Of a stretch of DNA of 64,000 bases, positions 22,710-31,379 are shown one piece after another. The notes beneath the pieces are model-generated. The model was not told the origin of the DNA. It saw only the letters and a program-made list of their open reading frames with translations, and did no database searches. Numbering within the stretch: the stretch's first letter is position 1; every line of letters starts with the position of its first letter. This DNA comes from RGIG9041 sp045657265 (GTDB taxonomy: Bacteria; Bacillota; Clostridia; Oscillospirales; QAKW01), in contig JAZOSU010000004.1 in the NCBI GenBank assembly GCA_045657265.1, positions 13,990-77,989 on the forward strand, in the 5' to 3' direction. Made by a program: the position numbers and the translations under genes.

Positions 22710-23669
22710 TTATTCCTTATTCAAAAATTTTTGTATACGAATATCTTTTCCGTAAAAAAGAAGGCAGTCAAATCCACCTGCAAGACGCGAAAATACACGT
22801 TGACCATACATTTTTTCAAATTCAGAAAATCTGTTATTGGAGCTTAAAATCATTTTTTTACTGCAACGTATACGTTTATCAAGTATATCGGAAAAAACCG
22901 CGGTAGTATAAACAGACGGAGCTTCTGTACCCAAATCATCAATTATCAGCAAATCACAGTTTTCAAACATATCAACATCGGTATTCTCACTGTCAAATCT
23001 TGCTTTTTCGATACGTTTGAAAAAGTCAACCGCGCTGATATAAATAACGCTTTTTCCTTTATTCAAAAGAACTTTTGCAACACAGGTTGAAAGAAAAGTC
23101 TTACCAAGACCTGTTCCGCCTATCATAAGCAAACTTTTACAAGGTAGGTCAAAATTTTCAGAAAAAGCTTTGCATTTTGCAAGGTTATTTTTCATATTTT
23201 CTCTTGGAGTAAGCGGATAACCTTCGCATTTTTCGTTGGGATAGTATTCTAAATCAAAGGTTTTAAAGCTCTGGTGTGCTAATGAATCTCCTATATTTGA
23301 AGTTTTAAAATTCTCTTCAATTATGCGTTTTTTAAAGCAATTACAAGGTTTCCCGTCTGTAAAGCCAAAATCTTTACAGATTTCACATTCGTATTCAGGT
23401 TCAAAATCCTGCAGAGAAAGTCCGTTTTCTCTAAGAAATGCATTTTTTTCTTCTGAAAGTTTAGCCAATGCCTCGGTCATTTGTTCTCGGACGTCTTCGC
23501 CTGATATCAATCGTCTGGTATAATCGGTGGCAACATTGCTTATCTGTCTGTCGATTTCAGAGAGGAAAGGCATTTTTTCATACGTCTGTGCTTTGAACTC
23601 ATAAGCTTTATTCTGTGCTATGCGGCGTTTTTCTTCAAACTCCGCCAAAACTATAGATTTGACTGACAA
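22710..23669 (-). CDS. DnaC/DnaI-type helicase loader ATPase
   Basis: 319 residues. The N-terminal part carries a zinc-binding cluster CEICKDFGFTDGKPCNC (about 95-111). The AAA+ domain has Walker A MIGGTGLGKTFLS near 183 and Walker B LLIIDDLGTE near 236, plus sensor SSNNRFSEF and an Arg-rich end. It loads the replicative helicase. Directly downstream of the DnaD-domain gene, the usual Clostridia pair. Confidence 0.92.
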   Translation of the reverse strand: MSVKSIVLAEFEEKRRIAQNKAYEFKAQTYEKMPFLSEIDRQISNVATDYTRRLISGEDVREQMTEALAKLSEEKNAFLRENGLSLQDFEPEYECEICKDFGFTDGKPCNCFKKRIIEENFKTSNIGDSLAHQSFKTFDLEYYPNEKCEGYPLTPRENMKNNLAKCKAFSENFDLPCKSLLMIGGTGLGKTFLSTCVAKVLLNKGKSVIYISAVDFFKRIEKARFDSENTDVDMFENCDLLIIDDLGTEAPSVYTTAVFSDILDKRIRCSKKMILSSNNRFSEFEKMYGQRVFSRLAGGFDCLLFYGKDIRIQKFLNKE

Positions 23670-23671
23670 TA

Positions 23672-24586
23672 TTATTCACCTGCCAAACGTTTGATAATTT
23701 CATTCTCGATATCATCTGTAACAAAACTTTTTTCACCCTGTTGTACGCTTTGGTTTGTCTGATCAATATCTTCAACGGTTCTATAACCTTTTTTAAACCA
23801 ATCTGTCAGTATTCCGTTTATGTATGCAAAAGACAGTTTTGATTTTTTATCAATACACACTTCGTACGCCTGTTTAATCATTTCTATAGACATACCAAGT
23901 GCAGAAATCCAATTTTCAATAAATTCTTTTTCTTTTTTGGAAAGAGCACGTCCCTCTATACCGAAATAAACTGCAACAGCTGTTTCTGTTTTATTCTTCT
24001 TTTCAAGATTTTTAATCAGGGCTTCTGCTTTTTCAAAGCTATCTATTCCCCTGTCATACCAATCAAGAGCTACTTTTTCAATATATCTGAAATTAGTTTT
24101 ACCGCTTGATATACAGTAGTTAACAATCTGCAAAACAAGGTCAGTTGAAAATCCAAGATGATCATACATTGCAAAAACAACAGATGCATCGTTATGGTTA
24201 ACTGTTTTTCCTACAACACGCTGAATTTCATCAAGAAGATATGAAAATTCATTATCTTCATTTTTTCGCTCAAGTATACTTTCAGGATTGTACCTTGGCA
24301 AAGTTTCGCTCTGTACCGAAGATACTCCACTCAGAATAAGGGAACTTCCGCGGCGGATAAGCACACCGTTTTTAATCCAGAATTCAATAGCATCCTGTAC
24401 ATCAGAAATATCAAGATTACATTGTTTTGAAATATCTTCGAGAGTAAGCGCCATATCTTCAAAGCGTATAAGACAAAGAATAACCTTAATTTGTGCGCCT
24501 GTAGCCAAGGGCAAAAATCTATCAGCTACAGATTTGGGTACCTGCATCATCGGTATTTGATTACTGTTAAAAATATATCCTGCCAA
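23672..24586 (-). CDS. DnaD-domain replication initiation protein
   Basis: 304 residues. A winged-helix DnaD N-terminal domain (about 20-85, LEDISKQCNLDISDVQDAIEFW) is followed by two C-terminal DnaD_Ddb2 repeats (about 115-190 and 205-275) with YIEKVALDWYDRGI and FAYINGILTDWFKKGY, each ending in the typical W-x-x-x-G. It remodels DNA at origin or restart sites and helps the loader encoded by the next gene. First gene of the operon. Confidence 0.9.
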   Translation of the reverse strand: MAGYIFNSNQIPMMQVPKSVADRFLPLATGAQIKVILCLIRFEDMALTLEDISKQCNLDISDVQDAIEFWIKNGVLIRRGSSLILSGVSSVQSETLPRYNPESILERKNEDNEFSYLLDEIQRVVGKTVNHNDASVVFAMYDHLGFSTDLVLQIVNYCISSGKTNFRYIEKVALDWYDRGIDSFEKAEALIKNLEKKNKTETAVAVYFGIEGRALSKKEKEFIENWISALGMSIEMIKQAYEVCIDKKSKLSFAYINGILTDWFKKGYRTVEDIDQTNQSVQQGEKSFVTDDIENEIIKRLAGE

Positions 24587-24617
24587 AACAAAACTCCTAA
24601 ATCTTTATTGGAGTTTA

Positions 24618-24646
24618 ATTATACAAAATTTCCTGTCAAAAATCAA
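24618..24646 (-). promoter_or_regulatory. promoter of the dnaD operon
   Basis: Minus-strand TTGATT (24641-24646), 17 bases, TATAAT (24618-24623). Confidence 0.6.
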
Positions 24647-24653
24647 CAACAAC

Positions 24654-24681
24654 TTGCAAATAATATATTTTATGATATAAT
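24654..24681 (+). promoter_or_regulatory. promoter of the hemolysin III gene
   Basis: TTGCAA (24654-24659), 16 bases, TATAAT (24676-24681), divergent from the dnaD promoter. Confidence 0.6.
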
Positions 24682-24714
24682 TCTACTGAATTTCATATCG
24701 TAAAGGTACTAAAA

Positions 24715-25392
24715 ATGAAAAGAATAAAACTAAAAAACAGAAAACTACCAGCATATACAAACGGTGAAGAAATATTCAATATGGTTTCTCACATAGTAGG
24801 CGGTGCAATAGGCATTGCAGCTATTCCTTTATGCGTTATAAAAGCTGTATTTGACAGTAATGTTTACGGAATTATAAGTGGCGCAATATTCGGAGCAACT
24901 ATGCTTATTCTGTATTGTATGTCAAGCATATACCACGGATTAAGTCCTAAGCTTACTGCTAAAAAAGTGTTTCAGGTTATTGACCACTGCACTATTTTTA
25001 TTCTTATTGCAGGAACATACACACCTTTTTGTCTATGCACAATACGAAGCTTCAGCGTAGCTACAGGCTGGACAATTTTCGGTGTAATTTGGGGTGCTGC
25101 CGCTCTTGGAATTGTATTTAATGCAATCGACCTTGAAAGATACAAAACATTTTCCATGATATGTTATCTCACAATGGGTTGGTGCATAGTATCAGTAATT
25201 GTTCCCACTGTAAAGGCACTTACTCTTACAGGTGCATTATGGCTTTTAGCGGGTGGTATTCTCTATACGTTAGGTGCTGTATTATACGCAATAGGTTCTA
25301 AGAAGAAATATTTTCATTCGGTGTTTCACATATTTTGCGTACTTGCAAGTATAACACATCTTATATGCATTTTATTTTACGTACTGATATGA
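24715..25392 (+). CDS. hemolysin III / PAQR-family membrane protein
   Basis: 225 residues with seven predicted membrane helices. PAQR/HlyIII motifs: EEIFNMVSHIVGG, SSIYHGLSP, IDHCTIFILIAGTYTPF and the late HSVFHIFCVLAS with the metal-binding His. The family includes adiponectin-receptor-like hydrolases; the bacterial role is unclear, and the hemolysin name is historical. Coupled by ATGA to a small zinc-ribbon gene. Confidence 0.9.
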   Translation: MKRIKLKNRKLPAYTNGEEIFNMVSHIVGGAIGIAAIPLCVIKAVFDSNVYGIISGAIFGATMLILYCMSSIYHGLSPKLTAKKVFQVIDHCTIFILIAGTYTPFCLCTIRSFSVATGWTIFGVIWGAAALGIVFNAIDLERYKTFSMICYLTMGWCIVSVIVPTVKALTLTGALWLLAGGILYTLGAVLYAIGSKKKYFHSVFHIFCVLASITHLICILFYVLI

Positions 25393-25544
25393 GTAAAGAA
25401 GTGCTTATAAAATGTCCCATATGCGGTACGGTTTTACCACAGGACACAGAGTTTTGCGTATACTGCGGAACTTTATTTGACCACAAAACCATAACTAAAA
25501 TAAAACAAGGCGATATTGAAAACGAAGACACCATTATAAAATAA
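25389..25544 (+). CDS. small zinc-ribbon protein
   Basis: 51 residues. Two Cys knuckles, CPICG and CVYCG, separated by about ten residues form a zinc ribbon; the rest is charged. The start at 25389 overlaps the hemolysin III stop as ATGA, so translation is coupled. A longer frame inside the hemolysin gene is not needed. The target is unknown; being tied to a membrane protein gene suggests an accessory or sensing role (inference). Confidence 0.7.
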   Translation: MSKEVLIKCPICGTVLPQDTEFCVYCGTLFDHKTITKIKQGDIENEDTIIK

Positions 25545-25545
25545 A

Positions 25546-25620
25546 CTCGGGTACCAAAAATGATATGCACCCCAAAAGTTAGACGCTTTTGGGGTGCATA
25601 TCAAAATACCCGAGTTTTTT
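25546..25620. terminator. terminator with an IS-end palindrome nested in its loop
   Basis: The outer stem CTCGGGTA (25546-25553) pairs with TACCCGAG (25607-25614) followed by T6. The loop contains a second perfect 18-base inverted repeat (25561-25578 and 25586-25603) around TTAGACG. Both convergent genes (zinc ribbon, dapA) can use it. Confidence 0.8.
25561..25603. repeat. abutted IS3-type terminal inverted repeats
   Basis: TGATATGCACCCCAAAAG plus its exact complement, with TTAGACG between. The left half with TTAGAC matches the pattern of IS3-family ends, so this looks like two ends with no interior. It is related to 10054-10094, where a one-base-longer CCTCC version is mirrored in both arms. 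Confidence 0.65.
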
Positions 25621-25621
25621 A

Positions 25622-26509
25622 TTAAATAAGATTTATTTCTTTCATTGCTTTTTCAAGTTTTTGTTTATTGGCATCTGCCATATATGTAAGCGGAAAACGG
25701 TAACCGCCAACATTCATTCCCATAAGATTAAGTGCTTCTTTTACAGGGATTGGGTTTACTTCTATAAACAAAGCGTTTATAAACTCAAGATATTTAAGCT
25801 GAGCTTCCAAAGCTTTATTAACATCTCCGTTTATATAGTTAAAAATCATATCGTGAGTTTCTTTTGGTATACAGTTTGCAGAAACAGAAATAACACCGCT
25901 ACCACCTATTGACATAATCGGAACTGCAATATCATCATTACCGCTATACATTGCAAAATCTTCACTAACAAATTTTGCAATTTTCATAGCATAGCTCATA
26001 TTACCCGAAGCTTCTTTGATACCCATAATATTCGGATGATCTTTAAGTCTTTCAACAACGCTTTCAGAAATAGAACAGCCTGTTCTTCCTGGAACGTTAT
26101 AAAGGATACATGGAATATTTACGGCATCTGCAACCATTTTGAAATGCTGATACATACCTTCGTCGTTTGCTTTATTATAATATGGTGAAATTATAAGAAG
26201 ACCGTCTGCTCCGAGTTTTTCATAAGCAACGCTTTTTTCAATCATTGTCTGAGTACAGTTTGAACCGCTTCCTGCAATTACAGGAATTCTGCCTGCGGCT
26301 TTTTCAACCGTAAATTTACAAACAGCTTCATCTTCTTCATGTGACATTGTTGAGGATTCACCTGTTGTACCAAGTATCAGAAGAGCATCTGTTTTATTTT
26401 CGATATGGAATTCTATAAGTTCTTCAAGTTTGTCAAAATTAACTGTTCCATCCTGATTAAACGGTGTAACAAGAGCTACTATTGAGCCTTTAAGATTTTT
26501 AATATTCAT
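25622..26509 (-). CDS. dapA: 4-hydroxy-tetrahydrodipicolinate synthase
   Basis: Condenses pyruvate with aspartate semialdehyde, the first committed step to diaminopimelate and lysine. 295 residues, standard length. Seen: ALVTPFNQDGTVNF, GTTGESSTMSHEE near 48, YNVPGRTGC with the catalytic Tyr near 136, and the Schiff-base Lys in MGIKEASGN near 164. It follows lysA by 12 bases and is under the same lysine riboswitch. Confidence 0.97.
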   Translation of the reverse strand: MNIKNLKGSIVALVTPFNQDGTVNFDKLEELIEFHIENKTDALLILGTTGESSTMSHEEDEAVCKFTVEKAAGRIPVIAGSGSNCTQTMIEKSVAYEKLGADGLLIISPYYNKANDEGMYQHFKMVADAVNIPCILYNVPGRTGCSISESVVERLKDHPNIMGIKEASGNMSYAMKIAKFVSEDFAMYSGNDDIAVPIMSIGGSGVISVSANCIPKETHDMIFNYINGDVNKALEAQLKYLEFINALFIEVNPIPVKEALNLMGMNVGGYRFPLTYMADANKQKLEKAMKEINLI

Positions 26510-26521
26510 ACCACATTCTCC

Positions 26522-27802
26522 TTATAAATCAACATTAATATCTGTATCAAGTCTTCTCATATCTTCATACGACTGTCTTTTTAAAACAACTCTTGCTTTT
26601 CCGTCTTTAACAAATGTAACTGCAGGAAGACCAAGTCGGTTATAGTTACTTGCCATTGAATATCCGTACGCGCCTGTAGTAAACACAGCAAGTAAATCAC
26701 CTTTTTCAGTTTTTGGCAGACAAACATCCTCGATAAGTATATCGCCGCTTTCACAACATTTACCAGAAATTGTTACAATTTCTTCACAAGGTGCATCCAT
26801 TTTGTTTGCGACTGCGCATTTATATTTTGCTCCATAAAGCGCAGGTCGAATATTATCAGCCATACCGCCGTCTACAAAAAGATATTTGATATTTGCAGTT
26901 TTTTTGGAATAACCTATTGAGTAAACGGTCATACCCGCTTCGGCAACGACACTTCTGCCCGGTTCTATCATAATTTTATTTACAGAAAGACCAAGCAATT
27001 CTTTCTGATGAGCACACTCCAAAAGTATATGGTTACATACAAGGCTGATAGGAAGCGGTGAATCAGTATCAACATAAGTAGCTGCAAAACCACCGCCAAG
27101 GTCAAGTATACCTACAGGGTATCCTGCTTTTTCAATAACGGATATAAATTCCATTATTTTTTTAACTCCGGCTATAAAAGGGTCTATACCAAAAATCTGA
27201 CTTCCTATATGAATATGTATACCTGCAAAATCAACGTATTCATTTTCAGATATATTTTTAATCATACCCAAAATAGTATCAGTTTCATAAATAGATATAC
27301 CGAATTTACTGTCAATACTTGCAGTAATTATATATTTATGCGTATCTGCAGATATACCCGGATTTACACGAATTATAACTGACGTTTTCTTTTTAAGTTC
27401 TGATGCGATTTCAAATATAGCATCAAGTTCCATAACGCTATCAACAACGATGTTACCTACGCCCATTGAAATCGCTTCTGTAAGTTCTTTATATGTTTTA
27501 TTATTACCGTGGAATACAATTTCTTCAAAGGGAAAATCCACAGCCTTTGCCAGAGCAAGTTCACCGCCGCTTACTGCATCAAGACCGCAATTTGCATCTT
27601 TTACAAGTCTGAGCATTGCTTCACAGGAAAAAGCTTTACTGGCATAAATAACCTGAGTTTCAAATTCAGGATGAACAAAAGACGTTTTAAACTCAGATAG
27701 TCTATCTTCAAGAGCTCTCTCATTATATATCATAAGAGGAGTGCCGAGTTTATCTGCAAGTTTATCAACAGATACGCCTTCAATTTTCATTATCTTATTC
27801 AT
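26522..27802 (-). CDS. lysA: diaminopimelate decarboxylase
   Basis: The final step of lysine synthesis. 426 residues, fold III PLP enzyme. Seen: VIYASKAFSC with the PLP Lys near 51, HGNNKTYKEL, GIHIHIGSQI, LGGGFAATY near 240, EPGRSVVAEAG near 283, and the C-terminal CCESGDIL and GAYGYSM. GGAGG six bases before the ATG. First gene after the lysine riboswitch. Confidence 0.97.
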   Translation of the reverse strand: MNKIMKIEGVSVDKLADKLGTPLMIYNERALEDRLSEFKTSFVHPEFETQVIYASKAFSCEAMLRLVKDANCGLDAVSGGELALAKAVDFPFEEIVFHGNNKTYKELTEAISMGVGNIVVDSVMELDAIFEIASELKKKTSVIIRVNPGISADTHKYIITASIDSKFGISIYETDTILGMIKNISENEYVDFAGIHIHIGSQIFGIDPFIAGVKKIMEFISVIEKAGYPVGILDLGGGFAATYVDTDSPLPISLVCNHILLECAHQKELLGLSVNKIMIEPGRSVVAEAGMTVYSIGYSKKTANIKYLFVDGGMADNIRPALYGAKYKCAVANKMDAPCEEIVTISGKCCESGDILIEDVCLPKTEKGDLLAVFTTGAYGYSMASNYNRLGLPAVTFVKDGKARVVLKRQSYEDMRRLDTDINVDL

Positions 27803-27813
27803 ATATCCTCCAT

Positions 27814-27846
27814 AAAAAAATCAGTAAGATGATGCATCTTACTGAT
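27814..27846 (-). terminator. riboswitch-controlled terminator before lysA
   Basis: ATCAGTAAGATG/CATCTTACTGAT 12-base stem (27820-27831, 27835-27846), with a T run on the minus strand at 27814-27819. It is the expression platform of the lysine riboswitch. Confidence 0.85.
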
Positions 27847-27865
27847 AAAACAATATCAAACCAGC

Positions 27866-28030
27866 AAGATAGCTCCAATGTGCAAACTCTTTACACAAAG
27901 AGCGAGATGGGTATTCCCCACCGCGCCACCTATCAGAACCTGCCGGTCTGACGGTTCGGCGAAATTGCCTCACCTTGCAGTCACTGTCTGCCGACTTTTA
28001 CAAGGTTAATCGTTTCCGCACCTCTATCAA
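27866..28030 (-). promoter_or_regulatory. lysine riboswitch (L-box)
   Basis: Read on the minus strand it begins TTGATAGAGGTGCGG and closes with TTGGAGCTATCTT, forming P1. Inside are GTGACTGCAAGGTGAGGC, TTTCGCCGAACC and GGTGGGGAATACCC, as in the L-box family. Position directly before lysA-dapA and a following terminator agree. Lysine binding is expected to favour the terminator. Confidence 0.92.
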
Positions 28031-28040
28031 GAATAACAAT

Positions 28041-28069
28041 ATTATAAAAGCAAAGGCGCATATTGTCAA
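28041..28069 (-). promoter_or_regulatory. promoter of the lysine riboswitch transcript
   Basis: Minus-strand TTGACA (28064-28069), 17 bases, TATAAT (28041-28046): perfect consensus. Confidence 0.85.
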
Positions 28070-28087
28070 GAGATTTTTAACATATAA

Positions 28088-28116
28088 TTGACTTTATTTA
28101 TTTATAATAGTATACT
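28088..28116 (+). promoter_or_regulatory. promoter of the 28148-33392 operon
   Basis: TTGACT (28088-28093), 17 bases, TATACT (28111-28116). Confidence 0.7.
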
Positions 28117-28147
28117 TATAATTACTTATAAATAAAGGAACTGAATT

Positions 28148-29386
28148 ATGTTAGAAAAAATTAATCAGATTGATACTATGGCTTTAGAAAAAGCCTCTGA
28201 AGATTTTAAAAGAATTGACGAAACAGCTCACTTCTGCACAAAAAAGGTGCTTGATGCTTTTGCTGCAGAAAAGGTCAGCGAGTCCCATCTCAACGGTTCA
28301 ACCGGTTATGGTTACACTGACCCAGGCAGAGAAGTTCTTGACAGAATATTTGCACGAGTGTTTGAATGTGAAGATGCACTTGTAAGACCACAGTTTGTTT
28401 CCGGAACTCACGTACTTACCGTCGCTCTTTTCGGTATGCTCAGAACGGGCGATACTTTACTTTCCATAACAGGAAGCCCTTATGACACTTTATACGACGT
28501 TGTGGGAATAAATGACAGTGTAGGCAGTCTTAAAGAATACGGTATAAATTACAAAGAGACCGATTTTTCAAACAGTGAGTTTGACAAAATGGCAATAGCT
28601 AACGAACTTAAAGATAATTCTGTTAAATTAGTATTTATCCAAAAATCAAAAGGATATCTTGACAGAAGAACTTTATCTTCAGAAGAAATCGGCGAAATAT
28701 GCAAATATGTCAAATCAATAAGACCTGACGTTTACGTTATGGTTGACAACTGTTACGGTGAGTTCTGTGAAAAACACGAGCCTGTATATTACGGTATAGA
28801 CCTTATGGTTGGTTCATTAATTAAAAATGCAGGCGGCGGTCTTGCCAAAACAGGCGGATATATTGCAGGAACTAAAGAATGTGTAGAAAAATGTTCATAC
28901 AGACTGACTTCCCCCGGTATCGGCAGAGAAAGTGCCGCTACAGGCAGTTATCTCGCAGATTTCTTCCAAGGATTCTTTATGGCACCTCATACTGTTGCAC
29001 AGGCTTTGAAAACCGCAGCGTACGGAGCTTACGTGTTTGACAGTCTCGGTTACAAGGTAAATCCCAAACCATCCGAAATCAGATACGATATTATTCAGAC
29101 GGTAAATCTCGAATCGGCAGAAAAGCTTATCAATTTCTGCAAAGGTATACAGTCGGGCGCACCGATTGACAGTTTTGTATCGCCCGAGCCTTATGCTATG
29201 CCGGGATACAGTGACGAGGTTATTATGGCTGCAGGCGCATTTGTTCAAGGAGCATCAATTGAGCTTTCAGCAGACGGTCCTGTCAAACCGCCATACACCG
29301 CTTTTATGCAGGGAGCTTTAACCTTTGAAAGCGGAAGACTTGGTATTATGAAAGCTCTTGAAAAGGTACTTGGAGCAGATATATGA
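28148..29386 (+). CDS. methionine gamma-lyase-like PLP protein (aluminium-resistance family)
   Basis: 412 residues of the fold I PLP family annotated as Al-resistance or methionine gamma-lyase family (PF06838 type). Seen: HLNGSTGYGYTDPGRE near 49, FVSGTHVLTVALFG, the Asp of VMVDNCYGEF, the PLP Lys in LIKNAGGGLAKTGGY near 225-240, and SPGIGRES. The real substrate is not established for the family; a cysteine or methionine C-S lyase is plausible. First gene of an operon running to the PAP2 gene; its stop overlaps the next start. Confidence 0.88.
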   Translation: MLEKINQIDTMALEKASEDFKRIDETAHFCTKKVLDAFAAEKVSESHLNGSTGYGYTDPGREVLDRIFARVFECEDALVRPQFVSGTHVLTVALFGMLRTGDTLLSITGSPYDTLYDVVGINDSVGSLKEYGINYKETDFSNSEFDKMAIANELKDNSVKLVFIQKSKGYLDRRTLSSEEIGEICKYVKSIRPDVYVMVDNCYGEFCEKHEPVYYGIDLMVGSLIKNAGGGLAKTGGYIAGTKECVEKCSYRLTSPGIGRESAATGSYLADFFQGFFMAPHTVAQALKTAAYGAYVFDSLGYKVNPKPSEIRYDIIQTVNLESAEKLINFCKGIQSGAPIDSFVSPEPYAMPGYSDEVIMAAGAFVQGASIELSADGPVKPPYTAFMQGALTFESGRLGIMKALEKVLGADI

Positions 29387-30660
29387 AAAAAATCAGATTA
29401 ATAGCCATAACTTTATTGCTTTTACTTACTCTTTCATCTTGCAACCTTACAAACTTTGATACAAACTCGATGCTCACTGCCCCTCTTATGGGACCTTCGG
29501 AGCAAAATATGAGAAAAGCAATCAGTGATGCAATAGGAAGCAGTTACGAGCCTGTATACCCCAAAAGCGGAAGTTATCAGACTGCCATAAGTTTAATTGA
29601 TATTACTAAAAGTAACACAAGCGAAGCTGTATGCTTTTATAAAACACTGTCAGATCAGTATGTACATCTGATAGTTTTACAGAACGTAAACGGCAAATGG
29701 ACTTCAATGGGAATTGCCGAAAGTCAGGCTATGGGAGTTGACAGAATTGACTTTTGCGACATTACAAATGACGGCAAAAAAGAGCTTGTAGTAGGATGGC
29801 AATATCTTTCAGGTGAAGAAAAAGCCCTTGAAATTTTTTCACTTTCAGATAACAACGAACTTAAAAGTAAATACACAGGTATGTACAATGATTTCATTGT
29901 ATCAGGCAGTTGTATAACTGTAATTTCTAAAAATACTGCAGGTAAAACCGCCAGTGCTTCTCTTATAAGTTCAGCTGAATCAGGAATATCCGTAACTAAC
30001 ACAGTATCTTTAAATAACTCAATAGCAGGTTTCACAAAAATCCAGACAAGCGAAATTTCAAATACAAACACCTTGATATATATTGACGAACAGCTTGAAA
30101 GCCAAACCTACACAACAGAGCTTTTACTGTTAAATACAAAAGACAAACCCACGCTTAACGCAATTAACCTTGAAAACCGTACAATGCGTACAAGAGCTTA
30201 TGTTTGTATAGATGCTGATGATGACGAGATAATTGATCTTCCTGTAGAAAAAATCCTTCCATCATATATAAGAAACGGTACCGAAGAGGCTCTTTCTTAC
30301 GTTGACTGGTATAAAATTTCTGACAGTGAACTTAAATTTATTAAATCAACATATTCCAGTGTAAACGAACCTTTTTATATTGAATTACCACAGGAGTGGA
30401 CAGATAAAATTACAATTGAAAAAAATCCGGACAGTGAGAGAATAATACATTTTTACGAACTTGAAAACAAGCAACCCATGTTTTCAATAAGAGTATTTTC
30501 CAGACAGGAATATACCGATTCATCAGAAAAGGATATCTGGCAGGAAATCACCACATCGGGAGAAAATGTATATACTTTCCGTCAAGATTCCAAAAACATA
30601 TCAAAAACATTTAAAACCGACATTAAAACAATAGCCAAGTTGTTTGTCGTATTATCATAA
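29383..30660 (+). CDS. lipoprotein upstream of a two-component system
   Basis: 425 residues. Signal peptide with lipobox LSSC (Cys near 20). The middle (about 90-150) resembles an FG-GAP/VCBS-like repeat (IDFCDITNDGKKELVVGWQ), a fold often used for surface binding. The rest is beta-rich and unassigned. ATGA overlap with the PLP gene and 14 bases before the response regulator. A sensing or envelope role linked to the downstream kinase is an inference from position. Confidence 0.75.
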   Translation: MKKIRLIAITLLLLLTLSSCNLTNFDTNSMLTAPLMGPSEQNMRKAISDAIGSSYEPVYPKSGSYQTAISLIDITKSNTSEAVCFYKTLSDQYVHLIVLQNVNGKWTSMGIAESQAMGVDRIDFCDITNDGKKELVVGWQYLSGEEKALEIFSLSDNNELKSKYTGMYNDFIVSGSCITVISKNTAGKTASASLISSAESGISVTNTVSLNNSIAGFTKIQTSEISNTNTLIYIDEQLESQTYTTELLLLNTKDKPTLNAINLENRTMRTRAYVCIDADDDEIIDLPVEKILPSYIRNGTEEALSYVDWYKISDSELKFIKSTYSSVNEPFYIELPQEWTDKITIEKNPDSERIIHFYELENKQPMFSIRVFSRQEYTDSSEKDIWQEITTSGENVYTFRQDSKNISKTFKTDIKTIAKLFVVLS

Positions 30661-30674
30661 TGGAGTAAAAACTA

Positions 30675-31379
30675 ATGAAAAAAGTTCTTGTACTTGAAGA
30701 TGAAAAATCTATACGCGATTTTGTTGTTCTTAATCTGAGCAGAGCAGGTTACGATATTATCGAAGCAGAAACAGGCGAACAGGCTCTGGAACTTTTTGAC
30801 AGCAACAACGATATTGACATTGCGTTACTTGACGTTATGCTTCCGGGCATTGACGGTTTTGAAGTCTGCAAAACAATACGTGCATCAAATCAAAAAGTCG
30901 GTATAATCATGCTGACTGCAAAAGTTCAGGAAAACGATAAAGTCACAGGTCTTATGAACGGTGCTGACGACTACGTTGCAAAGCCTTTCTCCCCTCTTGA
31001 GCTTATTGTGAGAGTTGACAGTCTGTACAGAAGAGTTACTGTTATGAAAGGCGAATCTCCTGAAAAAGTCACAGGTGAAATCGCGTATGGTCCGTTCAAA
31101 CTTAATACTAAAAGCAGAAAGCTCACAAAAGACGGAAACAAAATTGAACTTACTCAAGTAGAATATCAGCTTCTTAAGTTGTTTATGGAAAACAGCGGTG
31201 ATGCTTTTTCCAGAGAGGAAATTTTCAAAAACGTCTGGGGTGACAGTTTTGCAGGCGATAAACATAAAATTGTTGACGTAAACATCCGCAGACTCCGTAT
31301 TAAAATTGAAGATGATGCTTCCGCGCCCTCTTATATTCAGACTGTCTGGGGTTACGGATACAGATGGGGTAATGAATGA
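30675..31379 (+). CDS. OmpR/PhoB-type response regulator
   Basis: 234 residues. The receiver domain (1-118) has acidic EDE near 9, phosphoacceptor Asp in ALLDVMLPG near 54, Thr in MLTAK and Lys in VAKPFSP. The C-terminal winged helix (about 135-232) ends TVWGYGYRWG, the standard OmpR signature. Partner of the kinase that overlaps its stop by ATGA. Confidence 0.96.
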   Translation: MKKVLVLEDEKSIRDFVVLNLSRAGYDIIEAETGEQALELFDSNNDIDIALLDVMLPGIDGFEVCKTIRASNQKVGIIMLTAKVQENDKVTGLMNGADDYVAKPFSPLELIVRVDSLYRRVTVMKGESPEKVTGEIAYGPFKLNTKSRKLTKDGNKIELTQVEYQLLKLFMENSGDAFSREEIFKNVWGDSFAGDKHKIVDVNIRRLRIKIEDDASAPSYIQTVWGYGYRWGNE

